Assembly: GCA_015152555.1 (NCBI GenBank)
Contig: SUTS01000008.1
Coordinates: 8,779 to 72,778, forward strand
Length of the DNA: 64,000 nucleotides
Source: Cyanobacteria bacterium SIG26
GTDB taxonomy: Bacteria > Cyanobacteriota > Vampirovibrionia > Gastranaerophilales > Gastranaerophilaceae
Direction: 5' to 3'
This document shows, piece after piece, positions 61,971-64,000 of the stretch (position 1 is the first letter of the stretch; every line of letters begins with the position of its first letter). The translations under genes were made by a program, and so were the position numbers. The notes under the pieces were generated by a model, which worked only from the letters and a program-made list of their open reading frames with translations, was not told the origin of the DNA and did no database searches.

Positions 61971-62051
61971 AAAATACTCCTTTACTTTATTGTTATACCA
62001 CATTAATACAGATATGCTAAAGAATTTACAATTGCCACAACGGCTATTCTA

Positions 62052-62579
62052 TTATCCTTTTATAGCGCCCCAAGCTTTTACATCAGCTCGTTCATATCTT
62101 ATCAAATAATAAGATCCGGATTCAATGTATTCAATGGAAGCTTCTTGGTAAATATCATCTTCTTCAGTTATAGGTGGCATTCCTTGTTTTGCTCGTTTTT
62201 TATTTGTTTTTTCGATTTCTTTTTGCTCTTTTTTTTCGCGTTTTAATGCTTTTTTATCTTTTACAATTTCGTATTCAGACATGTCAATTTCAACTTTAAA
62301 TACAGGAATAATTGCTATAGCGATTTTTGATTGAATTAGTATTAAAAAGTCTTTTTCGTCTGATAGTGCTAATTCATAATGCCCCGGAGGAATTACATTC
62401 CCGAATTCGTCTTTGATTTCATCTACCAAAGATAATGTCGGATAAGTAGATTCTCTAAGTGAATATTTATAAAAAGATTGGCTACCGACAATTAATCCCG
62501 CCGTAATTTGTGGCTCCACAGGATAAGCTCTTGTTTCGGAATGCATCATTATATTGTCAACAAAAGCCCCTTCAAACAC
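62052..62579 (-). CDS. Unknown protein downstream of rnpA
   Basis: The 175 residues include a beta-rich first half, a Lys/Glu-rich helical segment (about 105-135, KKALKREKKEQKEIEKT) and a final beta part. No signal peptide or membrane span. It starts at GTG right after the rnpA stop codon; an ATG at 62549 is another possible start. Its place matches that of the small conserved gene after rnpA in cyanobacterial genomes, but I cannot confirm homology. Function unknown. Confidence 0.7.
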   Translation of the reverse strand: MFEGAFVDNIMMHSETRAYPVEPQITAGLIVGSQSFYKYSLRESTYPTLSLVDEIKDEFGNVIPPGHYELALSDEKDFLILIQSKIAIAIIPVFKVEIDMSEYEIVKDKKALKREKKEQKEIEKTNKKRAKQGMPPITEEDDIYQEASIEYIESGSYYLIRYERADVKAWGAIKG

Positions 62580-62930
62580 TTAAATTTGCTCCAATACTTT
62601 TTGTACACTCTTGTTTATTTGCTCATAACTCTTTCCAAGGGCTTTTTCTGTTCCGACAAAGACCAAGGATAAATAATTTTGTGATTGTCCTAAATTACCT
62701 TCTTTTAGGTATAATCTATAACTTTCTCTCATTAATCGTTTCAAACGATTACGTTTTACAGCTCGTTTATGGACCTTTTTACTGACAACAAAACCGACTT
62801 TTGTCGGACTGTCATCCTTTTTTTTAATCCCTGCAAACAAAGTTACTCCACCCGAATGGGAGGAGTTTTTAACTTTATATGTAGCTTTAAAAGCTGATCT
62901 TTTTTTTAAGCGGTATTGCTTTGGTAACAC
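62580..62930 (-). CDS. rnpA: Ribonuclease P protein component
   Basis: The 116-residue basic protein binds the RNase P RNA in tRNA 5' processing. The family core FVVSKKVHKRAVKRNRLKRLMRE (about 50-70) contains the RNR motif. LKKRSAFKATY near the start is the pre-tRNA leader region. The preferred start is GTG at 62930, since GAGG lies five bases upstream and the resulting MLPKQYRLKKR is the usual family start; a GTG at 62936 is also in frame. It follows rpmH by 53 bp, the conserved order in bacteria. Confidence 0.96.
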   Translation of the reverse strand: MLPKQYRLKKRSAFKATYKVKNSSHSGGVTLFAGIKKKDDSPTKVGFVVSKKVHKRAVKRNRLKRLMRESYRLYLKEGNLGQSQNYLSLVFVGTEKALGKSYEQINKSVQKVLEQI

Positions 62931-62983
62931 TGTCACCTCGTATTTATTTAATGTTTGTGCCGTGTTCTCCTATTAAAAACCAA

Positions 62984-63136
62984 TTAAGCACGGTTTTTAG
63001 CTGTAATAGCAACTTTATGACGACCGCGAGCTCTACGTCTGTTAATAACTTCACGTCCGCCCGGAGTAGCCATTCTAGCTCTGAAGCCGCTTACGTTTTG
63101 TCTTTTTCTTTTTGTTCCTTCTAGTGTACGTCTCAT
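62984..63136 (-). CDS. rpmH: 50S ribosomal protein L34
   Basis: The 50-residue basic protein is part of the large ribosomal subunit. The sequence [34 protein letters not shown] is the L34 signature; MATPGGR is the conserved centre. It is slightly longer than the 44-47 residues of many L34, with an internal EG insertion near the start. AAAGGA precedes the ATG. It begins the leftward operon, and the proC gene runs the other way. Confidence 0.97.
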   Translation of the reverse strand: MRRTLEGTKRKRQNVSGFRARMATPGGREVINRRRARGRHKVAITAKNRA

Positions 63137-63175
63137 TTTTTTATTTCCTTTTACTATTTATTTGTCGTATAATTA

Positions 63176-63206
63176 AGATGTTATAGTAAACAAATAAATT
63201 AGTCAA
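63176..63206 (-). promoter_or_regulatory. Promoter of the rpmH operon
   Basis: On the minus strand TTGACT (63206-63201) is followed by either TATAAC with a 15-base spacer or TAACAT with a 17-base spacer. It lies about 45 bases before the rpmH start. Confidence 0.5.
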
Positions 63207-63234
63207 CAAATATTGAAGGGAATAGTTACGTATT

Positions 63235-64000
63235 ATGAAGAAAAATATAGGATTTATAGGTTGTGGCAAGATGGCAAGCGCAATTATAAGCGGAATTAAA
63301 AATTCTGTAATTGCTCAAAATTTTACTATTTTTGGTTCTGAAGTCAATGAACAAATAGCTAAATCTGCTTCTGATAGACTTGGTATTGATGTGTTTTTTG
63401 ACAATAAAGCTTTGGTTAAAGCCTCTGATATAATAATTATTGCAACCAAACCCAATTCAGTAGTTAATGTAATTGATGAAATCAAAGATTATTTAAATCC
63501 GGAAAAACTTGTTGTATCAATTGCTGCAGGAGTCAGTACGGAGAAAATCGGTAATATAATACCAAATAATCACGTAATACGTGTAATGCCGAATACACCA
63601 GCGCTTGTAAATTTAGGAATGTTTGGCATTTGTAAAGGCGTAAATGCTACAGATAAAGACATTCAGCTTATTGAAAATATTTTATCAATACTGGGCAAAT
63701 GTATTATCATTGATGAATCTCAGATAGATATTGTTACAGCTATTTCAGGTTCCGGGCCTGCATTTTTCTATCAGGTAATTGAGAATATTGCGCGTGCCGG
63801 TGAAAAATTAGGGTTAGATTATGATAAATCTCTAATTTTAGCAACTCAGACAGCTTTAGGATCTGCGCAAATGGTATTTGAACGCGGAGATAAAACAGTT
63901 CAAACACTTATTGATAATGTCGCGACAAAAGGCGGTTGTACTTTTGTTGGAATTTCTGAGATGAAATCCCAACAATCTGATAAATTATTTTATGATGTTA
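63235..64000 (+). CDS. proC: Pyrroline-5-carboxylate reductase, 3' end outside window
   Basis: At least 255 residues are visible. The enzyme makes proline from pyrroline-5-carboxylate with NAD(P)H. The Rossmann motif GFIGCGKMASAI (6-17) opens the protein. ATKPNSV, MPNTPALV and ISGSGPAFFY are ProC signatures. ATKGGCTF, near the end of the visible part, corresponds to the conserved C-terminal PGGTT-type substrate loop. The window ends a few residues before the expected C terminus (family about 265-275). The start has only a weak GAAGGG 14 bases upstream. Confidence 0.95.
   Translation, partial: MKKNIGFIGCGKMASAIISGIKNSVIAQNFTIFGSEVNEQIAKSASDRLGIDVFFDNKALVKASDIIIIATKPNSVVNVIDEIKDYLNPEKLVVSIAAGVSTEKIGNIIPNNHVIRVMPNTPALVNLGMFGICKGVNATDKDIQLIENILSILGKCIIIDESQIDIVTAISGSGPAFFYQVIENIARAGEKLGLDYDKSLILATQTALGSAQMVFERGDKTVQTLIDNVATKGGCTFVGISEMKSQQSDKLFYDV

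Overview
The window reads as chromosome of an AT-rich, diderm (outer-membrane) bacterium. The best fit is the gut-dwelling, non-photosynthetic sister group of Cyanobacteria (Vampirovibrionia/Melainabacteria, order Gastranaerophilales). This is an inference. It rests on the low GC content, a CcmM/Cam-like gamma carbonic anhydrase, a RicT-type PSP1 protein, an RND/TolC efflux set, an FlhB/sigma-28 pair, and many short-leader proteins of a kind I associate with that order. No 16S rRNA or ribosomal cluster is present to prove it.

Layout. 0-7 kb: a tRNA with CAT anticodon, repeats, a monocluster ferredoxin, deoB, an orphan GAF histidine kinase with a leaderless promoter, a HEAT-repeat protein, and an aminotransferase/Lrp pair. 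7-24 kb: an accessory block of mostly unrecognised proteins. Most of these share a polar N-terminal leader that often starts Met-Arg-Ile-x-Pro-Ile and ends in a Phe-Lys-Gly-like motif. Its core is a divergent six-gene locus. Leftward run ankyrin, acidic repeat protein and zincin genes; rightward run an AAA+ ATPase, a membrane-anchored helical protein and a degenerate AAA+ ATPase. A second zincin gene is bracketed by 254-bp direct repeats. 24-30 kb: a three-gene operon of a DUF4143 ATPase, a nuclease-methyltransferase fusion and a two-TRD specificity subunit (type IIB/BcgI-like), then a tRNA-Ser.

30-47 kb: ferredoxin-nitroreductase, a coupled RND efflux operon, a large TPR protein, tag, a pair of paralogous membrane proteins, and mutS. 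47-50 kb: repeats and a 734-residue protein of the MGLAASQAR type. 50-57 kb: a secreted BamE-like protein and two paralogous secreted proteins, HEAT proteins, metF (leaderless promoter), deoC, flhB and a sigma-28-like factor. 57-63 kb: a long leftward operon from rpmH and rnpA through a thioredoxin/CcdA pair, ribH, murQ and gpsA to the PSP1 gene. Divergent proC runs off the right edge.

How the genes fit together. deoB and deoC give nucleoside-pentose salvage. The thioredoxin and CcdA form a periplasmic reductant pair. MurQ recycles cell-wall sugar. The RM operon is defence. The 11.8-20.1 kb divergent locus looks like one functional unit of unknown purpose and is the best candidate for an undescribed system.
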